Positions 26,767-35,121 of a stretch of 51,077 bases of DNA are shown here, piece by piece. Each line of letters opens with the position of its first letter. Position 1 is the first letter of the stretch. The position numbers and the translations under genes were made by a program. The notes beneath the pieces are model-generated. The model saw nothing but the letters and a program-made list of their open reading frames with translations, did not search any database and had not been told where the DNA came from. Source of the stretch: Pseudonocardia sp. CNS-139 (GTDB lineage Bacteria; Actinomycetota; Actinomycetes; Mycobacteriales; Pseudonocardiaceae). The stretch covers positions 1 through 51,077 of the forward strand of contig MKJX01000190.1 in assembly GCA_001942415.1 (NCBI GenBank), given 5' to 3'.

Positions 26767-27911
26767 ATCGCTCCCTCTCCCGCCCACGCCTGCGCGAGCA
26801 GCTCGGTACTGCGCACGCGGTCGGCGTGCTCCGTGGTGATGGTCGTGACCAGCAGCTCGTCGGCCCCGGTCACGCGGGCGAGGGTCGAGAGCTGCTCGAC
26901 GACGGTGGCGGCGGAACCGGCGAACTGGGTCTCCACCCGGTCGGCGACGATCGCGCGCTCCTCCGCGGTCCAGTCCCGGGCCAGCGCCTCCTCCGGCGTG
27001 ACGTAGGGCTGGGCGCCGCGGCCGGAGCGGATGTCGAGCACCCACTGCGCGTACGGGGCGGCGAGCCGGCGGCCGTCCTCGTCGGTCTCCCCGACCACGA
27101 CGTCCGCCGAGACCATGACGTGCGGCCGGGCCAGCCGCTCGGACGGCCGGAACGCCTCCCGGTAGGCGGAGACCGTCTCCAGCACGGTGCCGGGCATCGT
27201 GTGGTAGCTCGCCGCGAACGGCAGCCCGCGCGCGCCGGCGACCTGCGCGCTCACCCCCGGGCTGGACCCCAGCACCCACACCTGCGCGTCGGCGCCCTCG
27301 GCGGGCGGCACCGTGACCGGCTCGCCGTCGCCGCGTTTCGCGGTGCCGCCGAGGTAGTCGAGGATGGCACCGACCTGCTCGTCGTAGTCCGGGGCGGGGT
27401 CGTCGGCGGAGAAGCCCAGCAGCGCGCCCAGGTGGCCGTAGACGGACAGGTCGCCGGCGAACCGCGGGGGCGGCGGGATCAGCAGCCCGTCGACGGTGCG
27501 CGACGGCGGTGCGGGCGGCGGCTCGCCCGCGGTCCACGAGCCCTGCTCGCTCGCCCGGATCAGCGTGAGCAGCTTGTGCAGGTCGAACCGGCCGAGGCCG
27601 ATGTCCACCCGGCCCGGGTGCACGGCGGCGACGGTGCCGAACTGCTCGGCGACCTGGACCGGGCGCGTGTTGGGCAGCTGCACGGCGCCGGAGCCGACCC
27701 GGATCGCGGCGGTCGCGGCGGCGATCAGGGCCACCAGCACCGGCGTGGACGAGGACGCGACGCCGCGGGCCAGGTGGTGCTCGGCCACCCAGTACCGCAG
27801 GTAGCCGGCCCGCTCGGCGACCTGCGCGAGGTCGATCGAGTGGCGCAGCGCGTCGCCGGACGTCCCGGCGCGCGGCACCGGGGACAGGTCGAGGATCGAG
27901 AGCGGGATCAT
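26763..27911 (-). CDS. LLM-class flavin-dependent oxidoreductase
   Basis: 382 residues from ATG 27911. Belongs to the MsnO8-like branch of luciferase-like proteins: [71 protein letters not shown] and QVWVLGSSPGVSAQVA. The EHH motif and GSS loop bind flavin phosphate. It is the first monooxygenase gene after the ABC transporter genes and overlaps both neighbours. No frameshift is seen. Confidence 0.9.
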   Translation of the reverse strand: MIPLSILDLSPVPRAGTSGDALRHSIDLAQVAERAGYLRYWVAEHHLARGVASSSTPVLVALIAAATAAIRVGSGAVQLPNTRPVQVAEQFGTVAAVHPGRVDIGLGRFDLHKLLTLIRASEQGSWTAGEPPPAPPSRTVDGLLIPPPPRFAGDLSVYGHLGALLGFSADDPAPDYDEQVGAILDYLGGTAKRGDGEPVTVPPAEGADAQVWVLGSSPGVSAQVAGARGLPFAASYHTMPGTVLETVSAYREAFRPSERLARPHVMVSADVVVGETDEDGRRLAAPYAQWVLDIRSGRGAQPYVTPEEALARDWTAEERAIVADRVETQFAGSAATVVEQLSTLARVTGADELLVTTITTEHADRVRSTELLAQAWAGEGAI

Positions 27912-29566
27912 GCCGGCTCCCCTGCGGCGGAGAGGGCGGGCCGGCGCTGCCCCGCGATCGCGGAGAGCAGCTCCCGGGTGTACGCGTGCCCCGGCTCGGC
28001 GAAGAGCTGCTCGGCGGGCGCGAGCTCCAGCAGCCGCCCGTCCCGCATGACGCCCACGTGGTGCGCGATCCGGCGCACCACGGCGAGGTCGTGGGAGATG
28101 AACAGGTAGGTCAGCCCGGCGTCGTTCTGCAGCTCGGCGAGCAGGTCCAGCACCTGGGCCTGCACGCTGACGTCCAGCGCCGAGACCGGCTCGTCGCAGA
28201 CGACGAGGTCGGGCGCGAGCGCCAGTGCCCGGGCGATCGCGACCCGCTGGCGCTGCCCGCCGGACAGCTCGGCCGGGCGCCGGTCCAGCACGGACGCCGG
28301 CAGCGCGACCCGGTCCACCAGCTCCGCGGCCCGGGCCCGGCGGGCCTTCGCGTCCCCCGCGCGGAACGCGCGCAGCGGCTCGGCGATCACCTCGGCGATC
28401 GTGAACCTCGGGTCCAGCGACGCGTACGGGTTCTGGTAGACGAGCTGGGCCCGGCGGCGCAGCGCGCGCCACTCCCGGCCGCGCACGGTGGAGATGTCGG
28501 CGCCGTCGAAGTGCACGCTGCCCGCGGTCGGGTCGGCCAGCCGCAGCACCAGCCGCGCGGTGGTCGACTTGCCCGAGCCCGACTCCCCGACCAGCGCGAG
28601 CGTCTCGCCGCGGGCGATCGTGAAGCTCACCCCGTCGACGCGCGCAGGGTGCGCCGCTCCCGTCCGGTGCGCGGCAGCGGGAAGTCCTTGACCAGACCGC
28701 GCACCTCCACGAGCGGCGGTGTGTCCGCCGCCGGGGCCGCGCGCAGCGCCGTGCCGCGCACCGGCTGCAGGCCGGGCGCGGCCGCGAGCAGCCGCCGCGT
28801 GTACGCGTCGCGCGGCGCGGCCAGCACCTCCCCGACCGGGCCCTGCTCGACGATCCGGCCGCCGTTCATCACGACGAGCCGGTCGGCCCGGTCGGCCGCC
28901 ACCCCGAGGTCGTGCGTGATCAGCAGGACGGCCGTGCCCGACTCGCGGGTGAGGTGCTCCAGGTGGTCGAGGATGCGCCGCTGCACCGTGGCGTCCAGCG
29001 CGCTCGTGGGCTCGTCCGCGATCAGGAGCTGCGGGTTCGCCGCGATCCCGATCGCGATCAGCACCCGCTGGCGCATCCCGCCGCTCAGCTCGTGCGGGTA
29101 CTGCCCGGCCCGCACGTCCGGCTCCGGCAGCCCGGCCTTCGCCAGCAGCTCGACGCGTCGCGTGCGCGGTGCGCTTCTGCGCGAGCCCGTGCACCCGCAG
29201 CACCTCGGCGACCTGCGCGCCGACCCGCTGCACCGGGTTGAGCGCGATGCCCGGGTCCTGCGGGACCAGCCCGATCCGCCGGCCGCGCACCGCGCGCAGC
29301 GCCTTCTCCGAGAGCCCCGCCAGGTCCCGGGTGCCGCCGCCGGGCTCGGCGAGCCGGATGTGCCCGGCGTCCACCCGGCCGGTGCCGGGCAGCAGCCCGA
29401 TCACGGCCTGGGCCAGCGTCGACTTGCCCGACCCGGACTCCCCGACGACCGCGACGACCTCGCCGGGCGCGACCGTCAGCGAGACGCCGCGCACGGCGTG
29501 GACGTCGCCGCCGGACGTGCCGTAGGAGACATGGAGGTCCTCGACCTCCAGCAGCGGGTCCGTCAT
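27908..29566 (-). CDS. Double ABC ATPase, oligopeptide/nickel type (frameshifted)
   Basis: About 550 residues from ATG 29566, fusing DppD-like and DppF-like ATPases. First half: Walker [17 protein letters not shown]-loop [13 protein letters not shown], signature [10 protein letters not shown] and Walker [13 protein letters not shown]. Second half: [38 protein letters not shown] and [12 protein letters not shown]. Frame changes near 29165 and 28640 have to be joined. It energises the two permeases encoded upstream. Confidence 0.9.
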   Translation of the reverse strand: MTDPLLEVEDLHVSYGTSGGDVHAVRGVSLTVAPGEVVAVVGESGSGKSTLAQAVIGLLPGTGRVDAGHIRLAEPGGGTRDLAGLSEKALRAVRGRRIGLVPQDPGIALNPVQRVGAQVAEVLRVHGLAQKRTAHATRRAAGEGRAAGAGRAGRAVPARAERRDAPAGADRDRDRGEPAAPDRGRAHERAGRHGAAAHPRPPGAPHPRVGHGRPADHARPRGGGRPGRPARRDERRPDRRAGPGRGGAGRAARRVHAAAARGRARPAAGARHGAARGPGGGHTAARGGARSGQGLPAAAHRTGAAHPARVDGVSFTIARGETLALVGESGSGKSTTARLVLRLADPTAGSVHFDGADISTVRGREWRALRRRAQLVYQNPYASLDPRFTIAEVIAEPLRAFRAGDAKARRARAAELVDRVALPASVLDRRPAELSGGQRQRVAIARALALAPDLVVCDEPVSALDVSVQAQVLDLLAELQNDAGLTYLFISHDLAVVRRIAHHVGVMRDGRLLELAPAEQLFAEPGHAYTRELLSAIAGQRRPALSAAGEPA

Positions 29567-30477
29567 CGCGCCCTCGCCCACTCCCCGTCGATCGCCCGGG
29601 AGATCCGGTTCACCGACAGCACCGTGGCGGCGATCGCCGCGCCCGGCACCGCGCACAGCCACCAGGCCGTGGCCATGTAGTTGCGGCCCTCCGCGATCAG
29701 CGAGCCCCACTCCGGCGCGGGCGGCGGCGCGCCGTACCCGAGGAACGACAGCGACGACACCGCGAGGATCGCCAGCCCGAACTCCAGCACCGCGAGCACC
29801 ATCACCGGTCCGGCCGCGTTGGGCAGCACGTGCCGCCACAGCGTCACGTACCAGCGGGTGCCGACCGACCGTGCCGCCTCGACGTAGACGGACTGCCGGA
29901 TGCGCAGCGTCTCCGAGCGCATCACCCGCGCGAAGCTCGCGACGCTCGCCACGCCCACCGCGATCGCGACGTTGACCGTTCCGTAGCCCAGTGCCGTGAT
30001 CAGCGCCAGCGACAGCAGCACGGCCGGGATCGCCAGCAGCACGTCCACGAACCGCATCAGGCCCTCGTCCACCCAGCCCCGGACGAACCCCGCGAGCAGC
30101 CCGAACAGCCCGCCGACGACCAGCGCGACCGCCACCGCGATCACGGTGGCCTGCAGCGAGAGCGCCGCCCCGTGCACCACCCGGGTGTAGACGTCGCGGC
30201 CGAGGTAGTCGGTGCCGAACACGTGCGCGGCCCCCGGCGCCTGCAGCCGGTCGGCGGGCACGCCGACGTTCGGGTCCGCGGGTGCGAGCACGGCCGGCGC
30301 GAACGCCGCCACCAGCACCAGCGCGACGAACACGATCGACACCACGAGCCCCGGCCGCTGCCGGAGGAACCGCAGCAGCCGGGCCAGCCGTTCACGACGG
30401 CTCGCGGCGACCGGGACGGCCGTCCCGGAGCCGGGCGCCGCGCCGGCCCCGACCTCCCGCACCAACAGCTCGGTCAT
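29563..30477 (-). CDS. ABC permease, DppC type
   Basis: 304 residues from ATG 30477. About six membrane helices (PGLVVSIVFVALVLVAAFAP, VIAVAVALVVGGLFGLLAGF, VDVLLAIPAVLLSLALITAL...). The EAA loop for ATPase contact is EAARSVGTRWYVTLWRHVLP. The segment HVFGTDYLGRDVYTRVVHGA is typical of DppC/OppC. It forms the channel with the DppB-type permease and imports the substrate bound by the lipoprotein. Confidence 0.93.
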   Translation of the reverse strand: MTELLVREVGAGAAPGSGTAVPVAASRRERLARLLRFLRQRPGLVVSIVFVALVLVAAFAPAVLAPADPNVGVPADRLQAPGAAHVFGTDYLGRDVYTRVVHGAALSLQATVIAVAVALVVGGLFGLLAGFVRGWVDEGLMRFVDVLLAIPAVLLSLALITALGYGTVNVAIAVGVASVASFARVMRSETLRIRQSVYVEAARSVGTRWYVTLWRHVLPNAAGPVMVLAVLEFGLAILAVSSLSFLGYGAPPPAPEWGSLIAEGRNYMATAWWLCAVPGAAIAATVLSVNRISRAIDGEWARAR

Positions 30478-31427
30478 CTCGCCGCCTCCGTCGCGATCCT
30501 CGGGTCGAGCAGCGGGTAGACGAGGTCCACCAGCAGGTTGACCACCACGAACACGGTCGCGGCGAACACGACGACGCCCTGCACCACCGGGATGTCCTGG
30601 ATGCCGACCGCCGCCACGGTCAGCCGGCCGATGCCCGGGCGGGTGAACACCGTCTCCACCACCACCGACCCGGCCAGCAGGTTGCCCACCACGGTCCCGA
30701 GCACGGTCAGCGCCGGCAGCGCCGCGTTGCGCAGGGCGTGGCGCAGGTGGATGTCCACCCGCCCGACGCCCTTGGCCCGGGCCGTCGCGACGTAGGGCTC
30801 GTCCAGGGCCTGCGAGAGGCTCTTCGCGAGCACCTGCGCCACGAGCGCGCCCGTCGGCAGGCCGAGCGTGATGGCCGGAAGGACGAGCGCCTGCGGCCCG
30901 TTCGCCCCGACCGACGGCAGCAGGCCCAGCCCGAACGAGAAGACCTGCACGAGCATCAGGCCCACCCAGAACACCGGCAGCGACACCGCCAGCGACGGCA
31001 GCCCCATCAGCACCTGCCGCAGCCAGTGCGCCCGGGTGTACGTCGCGACCATCGCGACCGCGCCGCCGAAGACGATCGCGACCACGAGCCCGGCCAGCGA
31101 GATCTGCACCGTCGGCGGCAGCGCCTCCAGGATCAGCCCGCGCACGTCCTGCCCGTTCTGGATGGACGTGCCGAAGTCGCCGTGCAGCGCGTCCCACAGC
31201 CGCGTGCCGTACTGGACGACGAGCGGCTGGTCGAGCCCGTAGCGGGCGCGCAGCTCGTCCAGCTGCTCGGGGCTGAGCGGCTCGCCGTCCAGCCCGCCGC
31301 TCGCCATCGTCGCCACCGGGTCGCCCGGCAGCAGGTAGAGCACGACGAACGAGACGGTGAACGCCGCCCAGAGCACGCCGACCGCCATGGCGGCCCGGCG
31401 CAGCAGGTAGCGGGCTGTGGGACCCAC
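30474..31427 (-). CDS. ABC permease, DppB type
   Basis: 317 residues from GTG 31427, two bases after the stop of the binding protein. The first helix is followed by PGDPVATMASGG and a large periplasmic loop (LRARYGLDQPLVVQYGTRLW, HGDFGTS), as in DppB. The EAA-like loop reads YVATARAKGVGRVDIHLRHA. An in-frame ATG (MAVGVLWAAF) lies 13 codons later; the GTG is preferred because it nearly abuts the preceding stop. Confidence 0.92.
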   Translation of the reverse strand: MGPTARYLLRRAAMAVGVLWAAFTVSFVVLYLLPGDPVATMASGGLDGEPLSPEQLDELRARYGLDQPLVVQYGTRLWDALHGDFGTSIQNGQDVRGLILEALPPTVQISLAGLVVAIVFGGAVAMVATYTRAHWLRQVLMGLPSLAVSLPVFWVGLMLVQVFSFGLGLLPSVGANGPQALVLPAITLGLPTGALVAQVLAKSLSQALDEPYVATARAKGVGRVDIHLRHALRNAALPALTVLGTVVGNLLAGSVVVETVFTRPGIGRLTVAAVGIQDIPVVQGVVVFAATVFVVVNLLVDLVYPLLDPRIATEAAR

Positions 31428-31429
31428 CG

Positions 31430-33046
31430 CTACTCCGACTTCCAGGCGTCGTGCAGGAAGATCCGCGACGACGCGTCGAACGTGATGCCGTGGGTGGTCG
31501 GGCCCACCCCGAGCACGGTGGTCAGCTCCACCACCGGCACCGTGTAGTGGTTCTCCCCCAGCACGTCCTGGGCCTGCGCGACGATCGCGTTGCGCGCCGC
31601 CTCGTCCGGCTCGGCGGCCTGCTCGGCGAGCAGCTGGTCGAGCGGGCCGGGCGTGAACCGGTAGAAGTTGTTGCCGGCCGTCGAGTAGGACGAGCGCAGG
31701 ATGTCCGGGTCGGCCCGGGTCAGGTTGCCCCACGTGGCGCTGAACTCGCCGCTCTGCTGGATCGGCGTGGCGTCGGCGATGGGCCGCTCCTGCAGCTGCA
31801 GGTCGATCCCGGCGGCGCGCAGCTGCTGCTGCACCAGCTCCACCGTCGGGCGGTTGGCGGCGGCGTTGGCGAACCAGATCAGCTCGATCGAGAGCGGCTG
31901 CCCGTCCTTCTGCCGGATGCCGTCCGGGCCGGGCGTCCAGCCGGCGGCGTCGAGTACCTGCCCGGCGCGCGCGGCGTCGAACGTCAGCACGGACGACTGG
32001 TCGGCGTAGCCCGGCGTGCTCGACGCGAGCCAGCTGGTGGCCGGCAGCGTCTGCGAGGTGTAGACGGTGCTGACGATCTCCGGCCGGTTGATCGCGAGCG
32101 TGATCGCCTCGCGCACGGCCGGCTCCGAGACGATCGGCCTGCTCAGGTTGAAGCTGATGCCGAACGGGATGCCGGGGTTGGCGCGGGCGATGAGCTGCGC
32201 GCCGGCCGCCGTCAGCGGGGCCTCGTCCTGCTGGGCGATGTTGCCGATGGCGTCGACCTCGCCGGACTGCAGCGACCCGACGCGCACGCCCGACTCGGGC
32301 ACGATCCGGAACTCGACGCGGTCCAGGTACGCCTCACCCGGCGCCACCCAGAGCGACGAGCCCCAGCTGTAGCCCGCCCGCCGGGTCAGGGTGATCGACT
32401 CGTTGCGGACGTAGGAGTCGATCACGAACGGCCCGGAGCCGACCACCGACGCGCAGCGCTCGTCGTCGGACCTCGCGACGGTCGCGGGCGACAGGATGCC
32501 GAGGCTGTGGGTGGAGGTGCCCTGCAGGAACTGCACGTTGGGCTGGGAGAACGTGACCGTGAACCGGGTGGGGCTCTCCACTGTCGTGCCCACGTAGCCG
32601 GCCAGGTAGCCCTTCGGCAGCGTGCCGCGGGCGCCGATCTGCGGGATCTTGTCGAAGTTGGCCTTCACCGCGTCCGCGTCGAGCGGGGTGCCGTCGCTGA
32701 ACGTGACGCCGTCCCGGAGCGTGAAGGTGTACGCGGTGGCGTCGGCGTTGCTCTCCCAGCTCGTGGCGAGGTAGGGGCGCAGCTCACCGGTCTGCGGGTC
32801 CTGGTCGGTGAGCGAGTCGACGATCTGGCGCAGCGAGTAGATCGTGTCGTTGCTGCCGACCTGCTGGGGGTCGACGCAGCCCTGGTCGCTGCCGACGGCG
32901 AAGCGCAGCGTGCCGCCGGGCACGGGGGTGCCCGGGTCGGCGGCGCTACCGGCGGGCGCGGCGGTGCCGCCGCACGCGGCGAGCAGCAGCGCGGCGGCGG
33001 CGAGAACGCCGGCTCGCAAGCCGGATCTGACGGGGAACGCGGTCAT
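31430..33046 (-). CDS. ABC substrate-binding lipoprotein, SBP_bac_5 family
   Basis: 538 residues from ATG 33046 with AAGGA upstream. The signal peptide ends in LLLAAC, with Cys25 the lipidation site. The mature part is a periplasmic-binding-protein type 2 of the oligopeptide/nickel family: GGTLRFAVGSDQGCVDPQQV, LRPYLATSWESNADATAYTF and TLRDGVTFSDGTPL. It probably captures the organosulfur substrate outside the cell. It is the first large gene of a ten-gene operon controlled by an S-box-like riboswitch and a leader peptide. The exact ligand cannot be read from sequence. Confidence 0.92.
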   Translation of the reverse strand: MTAFPVRSGLRAGVLAAAALLLAACGGTAAPAGSAADPGTPVPGGTLRFAVGSDQGCVDPQQVGSNDTIYSLRQIVDSLTDQDPQTGELRPYLATSWESNADATAYTFTLRDGVTFSDGTPLDADAVKANFDKIPQIGARGTLPKGYLAGYVGTTVESPTRFTVTFSQPNVQFLQGTSTHSLGILSPATVARSDDERCASVVGSGPFVIDSYVRNESITLTRRAGYSWGSSLWVAPGEAYLDRVEFRIVPESGVRVGSLQSGEVDAIGNIAQQDEAPLTAAGAQLIARANPGIPFGISFNLSRPIVSEPAVREAITLAINRPEIVSTVYTSQTLPATSWLASSTPGYADQSSVLTFDAARAGQVLDAAGWTPGPDGIRQKDGQPLSIELIWFANAAANRPTVELVQQQLRAAGIDLQLQERPIADATPIQQSGEFSATWGNLTRADPDILRSSYSTAGNNFYRFTPGPLDQLLAEQAAEPDEAARNAIVAQAQDVLGENHYTVPVVELTTVLGVGPTTHGITFDASSRIFLHDAWKSE

Positions 33047-33119
33047 CGGGTGGTCCTTCTGCGGGCCGGGTGCCGCACCGTCGGGGCGGTGCGCGCTGGT
33101 GGGCGGGGCGCGGGGAGCG

Positions 33120-33260
33120 TCAGGCCGGACAGAGGGCCGCGTTCGTGCGGCAGAGGTCGACGTGGTGGCGCCAGGCGTGCCACGTCGTGCGCAGCGGGAC
33201 GGTGCGCAGGCGCGCGGAGCGCGGAACGGCGCTCCTCGGTGCGTGCACGGCGACCTCCAT
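33120..33260 (-). CDS. Cys-containing leader peptide of sulfur operon
   Basis: 46 codons from ATG 33260, whose start codon lies in the 3' strand of the riboswitch P1 helix. The C-terminus is RHHVDLCRTNAALCPA. HVDLxR followed by a terminal Cys is the pattern of the small leader peptides found before sulfur genes in actinobacteria (established for the family; matched here by eye). Cys occurs at residues 37 and 44. The binding-protein gene starts 73 bases downstream, after a stem GCACCG/CGGTGC (33075-33092) that could attenuate expression. Stalling at Cys codons when cysteine is scarce is the likely logic, which is an inference. Confidence 0.72.
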   Translation of the reverse strand: MEVAVHAPRSAVPRSARLRTVPLRTTWHAWRHHVDLCRTNAALCPA

Positions 33261-33345
33261 CGCTCCCGGCGGTAGCACCCGCACCCGCCTGCGCGGGGGG
33301 TTGCTGCGGCGTCGTCGAGCCGGGTCTCTCGGCCGCTCTGGATGG
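33257..33345 (-). promoter_or_regulatory. S-box-like (SAM-I/IV type) riboswitch of sulfur operon
   Basis: Read leftward, the conserved core is GGCCGAGAGACCCGGCTC followed by GACGCCGCAGCAACC, then a GGTGC turn and CCGCCGGGA. The ends CCATC and GATGG form P1, and GATGG contains the ATG of the leader peptide. The same blocks occur on the other strand at 33526-33617. The core matches actinobacterial SAM-I/IV-type leaders. SAM binding would close P1 and hide the start codon, turning off sulfur scavenging when sulfur is plentiful. Confidence 0.85.
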
Positions 33346-33370
33346 GGCGGCCGGTGCGGGCCGCTGATCG

Positions 33371-33400
33371 ACGGTACGTATCTGACGAGCCGATTTTCAA
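33371..33400 (-). promoter_or_regulatory. Promoter of sulfur-scavenging operon
   Basis: On the minus strand a -35 box TTGAAA (33400-33395) and a -10 box TACCGT (33376-33371) are separated by 18 bases. The expected start near 33364 lies about 20 bases before the riboswitch. The boxes are moderately close to the main actinobacterial sigma consensus. Confidence 0.6.
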
Positions 33401-33488
33401 GGAGTTCCCGGGGACTGTGTCCCGCGCCATCCGATGTTCACAAATGACCGGACACTTTGCTCCGCGAATGTCCGGCGCCGCCGATTCC

Positions 33489-33519
33489 TTGACAGCCGCG
33501 GCCCCCGGCCGCCTACTGT
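33489..33519 (+). promoter_or_regulatory. Promoter of rightward riboswitch transcript
   Basis: -35 TTGACA (33489-33494) and -10 TACTGT (33514-33519) with a 19-base spacer. The predicted start near 33526 coincides with the first base of riboswitch helix P1, so the transcript probably begins with the aptamer. Confidence 0.65.
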
Positions 33520-33525
33520 CGATCG

Positions 33526-33617
33526 TCCATCTCGAGCGGCCGAGAGACCCGGCTCCGCGACGCCGCAGCAACCCTCTCCACGTGTGGTGCGGGGTGCTTC
33601 CGCCGGGATTCGATGGA
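33526..33617 (+). promoter_or_regulatory. S-box-like (SAM-I/IV type) riboswitch, rightward
   Basis: TCCATC (33526-33531) pairs with GATGGA (33612-33617) as P1. Between them lie GGCCGAGAGACCCGGCTC, GACGCCGCAGCAACC, a GGTGC element and CCGCCGGGA, matching the leftward riboswitch at 33257-33345 block by block. ATG 33613 of the FAD oxidoreductase lies within the P1 3' strand, so control of translation start is likely. Confidence 0.85.
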
Positions 33618-34180
33618 GGCCCCCGTGCCGTGTCCCGTTCTCACCGTCGACGTCGCGGTCGTCGGGGCCGGCGCGCTCGGCGCGGCCGCCGCCTGGCATC
33701 TCGCCCGCCGCGGCGCGCGGGTGGCGCTGCTGGAGTGCCGCGGGGCCGGGGACGTCTGGCGGGCCGCCGGTCCGGACGTCTGGGGCGAGCACGGCGCCCA
33801 GCCGCGGCTGGCCGCCGAGGCGAGCGTGCTGTGGCGCGAGATCGAACGCGAGACCGGCGCATCGCTGCTGCTCAGCGACGGTACCGGGCGCCGGGTGCCG
33901 GCCGGGCAGGCGGTCGCCGCGCTCACCGCGGCGGCCACGGCGTGGGGTGCGGTGCTGCGCCACCGCGACCCGGTGCGGGCGGTCGAGCTGCAACGGCCGG
34001 GCGGGCGCCGGGCTCCGCACCGGGACGGGCCGCGTACGGGCCCGGCGGGTGGTGCTGGCCGGCCGGCGCCCGAGCGGGCTGGTGCCCGCGGGCGGCCCGG
34101 TGGTCGCCACCGGCGGCCGCGGCTCGTACGTCGTGCCCGCGCTGGGCCGGGCGCTGGCCGACTCCGCCGCCCGCGCCTGA
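33613..34180 (+). pseudogene. Truncated FAD-dependent oxidoreductase
   Basis: Starts at ATG 33613 inside the riboswitch. The N-terminus has the dinucleotide-binding motif VDVAVVGAGALGAAAAWHLA and ALLECRGAGDVW of DAO/ThiO-like flavoproteins. The frame breaks near 34000 and a second frame gives RRVVLAGRRPSGLVPAGG and GGRGSYVVPALGRALADSAA before the stop at 34180. Even when joined it has only about 190 residues, half the normal length, and lacks most of the substrate domain. It is therefore called a remnant, although a short functional form kept under riboswitch control cannot be excluded. Confidence 0.7.
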
Positions 34181-34193
34181 CCGGACGGCGAAC

Positions 34194-34211
34194 GGGGGTT
34201 GCCGAACCCCC
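34194..34211. terminator. Hairpin GGGGGTT-GCCG-AACCCCC
   Basis: A perfect 7-base stem with a 4-base loop, 14 bases after the FAD oxidoreductase stop. There is no T-run, as is usual for high-GC actinobacteria. It separates that transcript from the carbonic anhydrase gene. Confidence 0.6.
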
Positions 34212-34410
34212 CACCTGCGCGATTCACTTATTGCGTGCTGCGCATGGAACTCGAGCCGTTCTGGCCCGGTCGACGCAGCGCCCAGTTCGACCAGTTCTGT
34301 CGCCGGGCCGCGTCGCGGCCAGGGGCCTAGCCTGCGCCTTCGCGCCCCCACTGGTCTGTGTCGCGGCCGCTTCGCGTCCGTCGTCCCCTTCTCCGGAACG
34401 GAGACCTGCC

Positions 34411-34899
34411 GTGTCCGTCACCGACGAACTGCTGACCAACAACGCCGCCTACGCCGCGTCGTTCACCGGCCCGCTGCCGCTCCCGCCCGCGAAGCACCTC
34501 GCCGTGCTCGCGTGCATGGACGCCCGGCTCGACGTCTACCGCATCCTCGGCCTCCACGAGGGCGAGGCGCACGTCATCCGCAACGCGGGCGGCGTGGTGA
34601 CCGACGACGAGATCCGCTCGCTCGCGATCAGCCAGCGGCTGCTCGGCACCGAGGAGATCGTCCTCATCCACCACACCGACTGCGGGATGCTCACCTTCAC
34701 CGACGACGAGTTCAAGAAGGCCGTCCAGGCCGACACCGGCATCAAGCCGGAATGGGCCGCCGAGGCGTTCCCCGACCTGGAGGAGGACGTCCGCCAGTCG
34801 ATCGCCCGGATCAAGGCCAACCCGTTCGTCCCGCGCAAGGAGGCCGTCCGCGGGTTCGTGTTCGACGTCGCCACCGGAAAGCTCACCGAGGTCGTGTGA
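34411..34899 (+). CDS. Beta-class carbonic anhydrase
   Basis: 162 residues from GTG 34411 with GGAACGGAG upstream. Interconverts CO2 and bicarbonate with a zinc ion. The ligands are Cys and Asp in ACMDARLD and His/Cys in HHTDCGM; VIRNAGGVVTDDEIRSL is the family core. Its short form resembles Rv1284 of Mycobacterium tuberculosis. It lies between two SAM-sensing leaders. A link to sulfur metabolism by position is plausible but not needed for its function. Confidence 0.93.
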   Translation: MSVTDELLTNNAAYAASFTGPLPLPPAKHLAVLACMDARLDVYRILGLHEGEAHVIRNAGGVVTDDEIRSLAISQRLLGTEEIVLIHHTDCGMLTFTDDEFKKAVQADTGIKPEWAAEAFPDLEEDVRQSIARIKANPFVPRKEAVRGFVFDVATGKLTEVV

Positions 34900-34926
34900 T
34901 CGATCCGTGATCGGGGCCGGGCCGGC

Positions 34927-34956
34927 TTGACCGGGCCGGTCCGGCCCCCGTAACTT
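34927..34956 (+). promoter_or_regulatory. Promoter before SAM-IV-like riboswitch
   Basis: -35 TTGACC (34927-34932), an 18-base spacer and -10 TAACTT (34951-34956). The expected start near 34963 lies 3 bases before P1 of the riboswitch, as in the rightward S-box-like leader. Confidence 0.62.
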
Positions 34957-34963
34957 CTCCGGC

Positions 34964-35066
34964 AAGGTCAAGAGCGCCAGCGCCAAGCCCCGGCTCGCTG
35001 GCCGGCAACCCTCCTCCGCGGTGGGGTGCTCCGGGTGACGACCTGGCCGCCGCGCACCCACGGCGG
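34964..35066 (+). promoter_or_regulatory. SAM-IV-like riboswitch
   Basis: GGTC (34966-34969) pairs with GACC (35040-35043). Inside are AGAGCGCCAGCGCCAAGCCC, GGCTCGCTGGCCGGCAACCC, CGCGGTGGGGTGCTCC and GGGTGACGACC, the order and spelling known for SAM-IV leaders of actinobacteria. A GC-rich hairpin follows to about 35066. The class V aminotransferase starts 56 bases later. SAM binding is expected to lower expression. Confidence 0.87.
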
Positions 35067-35121
35067 CAAGCGCGGACCCGCCACGCCCGACCGGGTCCCT
35101 GTGGGTCCCGGAGGCCCCGTC

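Noticed and set aside
33613..34899. Fusion of an FAD oxidoreductase with carbonic anhydrase in one frame
   Set aside because: The middle 80 residues have no protein-like pattern, a hairpin lies between, and the carbonic anhydrase has its own GTG and ribosome site at 34411.
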